Shown in pieces: positions 62,733 to 64,000 of a stretch of 64,000 bases of DNA (the stretch's first letter is position 1; each line of letters opens with the position of its first letter). The DNA lies in the NCBI RefSeq assembly GCF_014201355.1, contig NZ_JACHEG010000006.1, positions 173,905 through 237,904 of the forward strand. Direction: 5' to 3'. Source of the stretch: Aliirhizobium wenxiniae (lineage in GTDB: Bacteria > Pseudomonadota > Alphaproteobacteria > Rhizobiales > Rhizobiaceae). A program made the translations under genes and the position numbers. The notes beneath the pieces are model-generated. The model was not told the origin of the DNA, searched no databases, and saw only the letters and a list, made by a program, of their open reading frames with translations.

Positions 62733-62963
62733 ATGGAAAACGCATCAAAGAATTTAGCCGATCAATACCGGCGACTTGGGGGTCGTCGCGTCGCTGTGAT
62801 CGACGACAATCTCGGTTCCTCGCGCGACTGGGATGGTGACCCGCCAGAGGCGGCCAAATTCTGGAAGGAGCGCGTAGCCAGTTTGACTGATCGGGGGCGC
62901 CGCGATGTGGAAAGCTTTCTTCCGTCTCTGAATGACGAGAGCGACGAGCCTGCATCGAGCTGA
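62733..62963 (+). CDS. Small hypothetical protein
   Basis: This is a 76-residue charged protein (NLADQYRRLGGRRVAVIDDN, then FWKERVASLTDRGRRDVESF). It is 12 bases before the cupin gene and shares its promoter. No family recognised. Confidence 0.55.
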   Translation: MENASKNLADQYRRLGGRRVAVIDDNLGSSRDWDGDPPEAAKFWKERVASLTDRGRRDVESFLPSLNDESDEPASS

Positions 62964-62975
62964 ACAGGAATAACC

Positions 62976-63458
62976 ATGGATGTTGATGCCATAGTGTTCG
63001 AAAGCAGTGACTGGGTGCCGAACAATCAACGGTTGCCTGTATTGCGCTACAGGGTTGATGTGGCTGAAGCCGAAGAGGTTGACGCGTTGTTTGCCAAGTA
63101 TGGCTGGTCCGGGATCTGGACAAACGGCGTTTACGACTACCAACACTACCATACGGGAGCTCACGAGGTGCTGGGCGTGAAGCGGGGCTCTGCTAAACTG
63201 CTGATTGGCGGACCAGATGGCCACGCGTTTAGTGTTTTGCCAGGGGACTGCCAGGTCCTTCCGGCCAGCACCGGGCACAAAAATCTCGGCTGCTCGCACG
63301 ATTTCCAAGTAATTCGGTGCCTACCCTCCGGGCCAGCACGCGGACATACAGCACTCGCCCCCGCCGAAGAGATGTTGTCAAGGATCGCCTCCCTTCCCTT
63401 ACCTCGCACCGACCCGGTTCAAGGCATATCCGGCATTCTGCTCGATAAGTGGCGATGA
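62976..63458 (+). CDS. Cupin domain protein, second copy, with local frame swap
   Basis: This is a 160-residue paralogue of the cupin at 3239. The metal motif YQHYHTGAHEVLGV and the second motif (LPASTGHKNLG) are intact. Near residues 113-127 the reading (VIRCLPSGPARGHT) differs from the paralogue (QIVGAYPEGQNADIQ), but the other frame gives VIGAYPPGQHADIQ. This means one extra base near 63315 and one lost near 63350 change about a dozen residues and then restore the frame. The protein may still fold. Confidence 0.82.
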   Translation: MDVDAIVFESSDWVPNNQRLPVLRYRVDVAEAEEVDALFAKYGWSGIWTNGVYDYQHYHTGAHEVLGVKRGSAKLLIGGPDGHAFSVLPGDCQVLPASTGHKNLGCSHDFQVIRCLPSGPARGHTALAPAEEMLSRIASLPLPRTDPVQGISGILLDKWR

Positions 63459-63816
63459 CCTTCTGTTCCGATGGGGCGTCAAACCTTTCCTTGACAGACG
63501 CGCTTAATGCTCTCCCTCCCGAAACGTAAAAAGCCCCACGCTTGATGAAATCAGGGGCATCGTTGAACAGAGACCAAGCGACGTTAGCTTCGTGCCGGAC
63601 TGCGAGCGCGCCGATGATGTCGCGCGCTGCTGGCGGAATGGTGTGCCAGCGGAGCCGGTATCGCCTACTGCCAATCGGGGCGGTCACAGTGATCGCCCCG
63701 GGAGCAACATCTGATGTTTGACCTAGTTTCGGTCTGACGCCAAGCTCCGACTTCACATGAAGACCACATCCCTTTTTGTGGCTGTGAAACAGGAACTCAC
63801 GTGCCGCCCTGATCAT
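63229..63816 (-). CDS. Hypothetical protein overlapping the cupin end
   Basis: A frame of 195 residues. Residues 1-120 look coding (IGSRRYRLRWHTIPPAARDI, then LSASVKERFDAPSEQKVIA), but the last 75 are antisense to the cupin gene, so the natural stop near 63455 may have been lost. No family recognised. Confidence 0.38.
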   Translation of the reverse strand: MIRAAREFLFHSHKKGCGLHVKSELGVRPKLGQTSDVAPGAITVTAPIGSRRYRLRWHTIPPAARDIIGALAVRHEANVAWSLFNDAPDFIKRGAFYVSGGRALSASVKERFDAPSEQKVIATYRAECRICLEPGRCEVREGRRSLTTSLRRGRVLYVRVLARRVGTELLGNRASSRDFCARCWPEGPGSPLAKH

Positions 63817-64000
63817 CCCCGGTGGTTAGGTCCCAGGGCTTGAGACCAACATCTGTCGGCCGTTCAGATCGACGGTGCGTCGCACCGACACCCCCTTCGC
63901 AGTCAGCCGACGCCGACCATGTCTGCGGCATGCCAGAGTCCTTCAGATCGTCGCCAGCCTCTTACCAATGACGGTCCTGCTGGCCATGTGGTCGACCCGC
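63797..64000 (-). pseudogene. DUF2934 protein with internal stop, cut by window edge
   Basis: The minus strand reads GRPHGQQDRHW, then TAA, then EAGDDLKDSGMPQTWSASAD, closely parallel to the DUF2934 protein at 35-298 (GRPEGQQDRHWREAEHEAS, then PQTWSADRGG). One in-frame TAA replaces a codon. The 5' end lies outside the window. Confidence 0.7.

Overview
The window looks like an accessory replicon (probably a plasmid or chromid) of a Rhizobium/Sinorhizobium-type alphaproteobacterium. Supporting signs are SyrB-like regulators, HWE-family histidine kinases, several small proteins I recognise as typical of Rhizobiales, multiple Ku/LigD genes, and repeated GGAAC-N18/19-TT promoter boxes, the pattern bound by the alphaproteobacterial general-stress sigma factor EcfG (RpoE2 in Sinorhizobium meliloti). 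I see no rRNA, tRNA, CRISPR array or replication origin.

Layout. 0-4 kb: DUF2934 proteins, a broken epoxide-hydrolase-like gene, a short-chain dehydrogenase and a cupin. 3.9-10.5 kb: signalling genes, namely a LOV photoreceptor-like protein, a 1144-residue CheB-CheR-PAS-HWE kinase and a receiver on the minus strand, then an HWE kinase and receiver on the plus strand. 10.5-20.5 kb: DNA end-joining, with two tandem Ku genes, a stand-alone ATP-dependent ligase and a full LigD; an intact IS3-family element splits a small gene inside this cluster. 20.6-32.7 kb: many small stress-type proteins (cold-shock, ferritin-like DUF892, KGG-repeat, DUF2945, NUDIX, DUF429), an exonuclease III, a GAF-GAF kinase and three SyrB-like proteins. 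33.4-39.4 kb: a RES/Xre toxin-antitoxin pair, then IS1182-family and IS110-family remnants and decayed genes. 39.5-45 kb: a double-RMF-like protein, a GT29 (sialyltransferase-like) protein opposite a pyruvyltransferase-like protein, decayed genes and a membrane-protein pair. 45-50 kb: dihydroxyacetone kinase, OsmC and a frameshifted GGDEF-EAL gene. 50.3-56.7 kb: an overlapping operon of hybrid kinase, CheR, CheB and REC-kinase-REC. 56.7-60.4 kb: IS5 remnant and several broken genes, then a second double-RMF-like gene. 60.4-64 kb: more stress-type genes, a TIGR02587/TIGR02588 membrane pair, a second cupin, and a broken DUF2934 copy at the edge.

How it fits together. About sixteen genes have a GGAAC-N18/19-TT box roughly 25-55 bases upstream of the start codon, including the Ku operon, both ligases, the ferritin-like gene, the KGG gene and one double-RMF-like gene. 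The simplest reading is that much of the window is a general-stress regulon island: DNA end repair, ribosome or protein protection, and sensory kinases. Around it lies a zone of insertion sequences and broken genes. At least a dozen genes carry frameshifts or premature stops. Some could be sequencing errors, but they concentrate at 36-44 kb and 47-60 kb next to IS remnants, which favours real decay.
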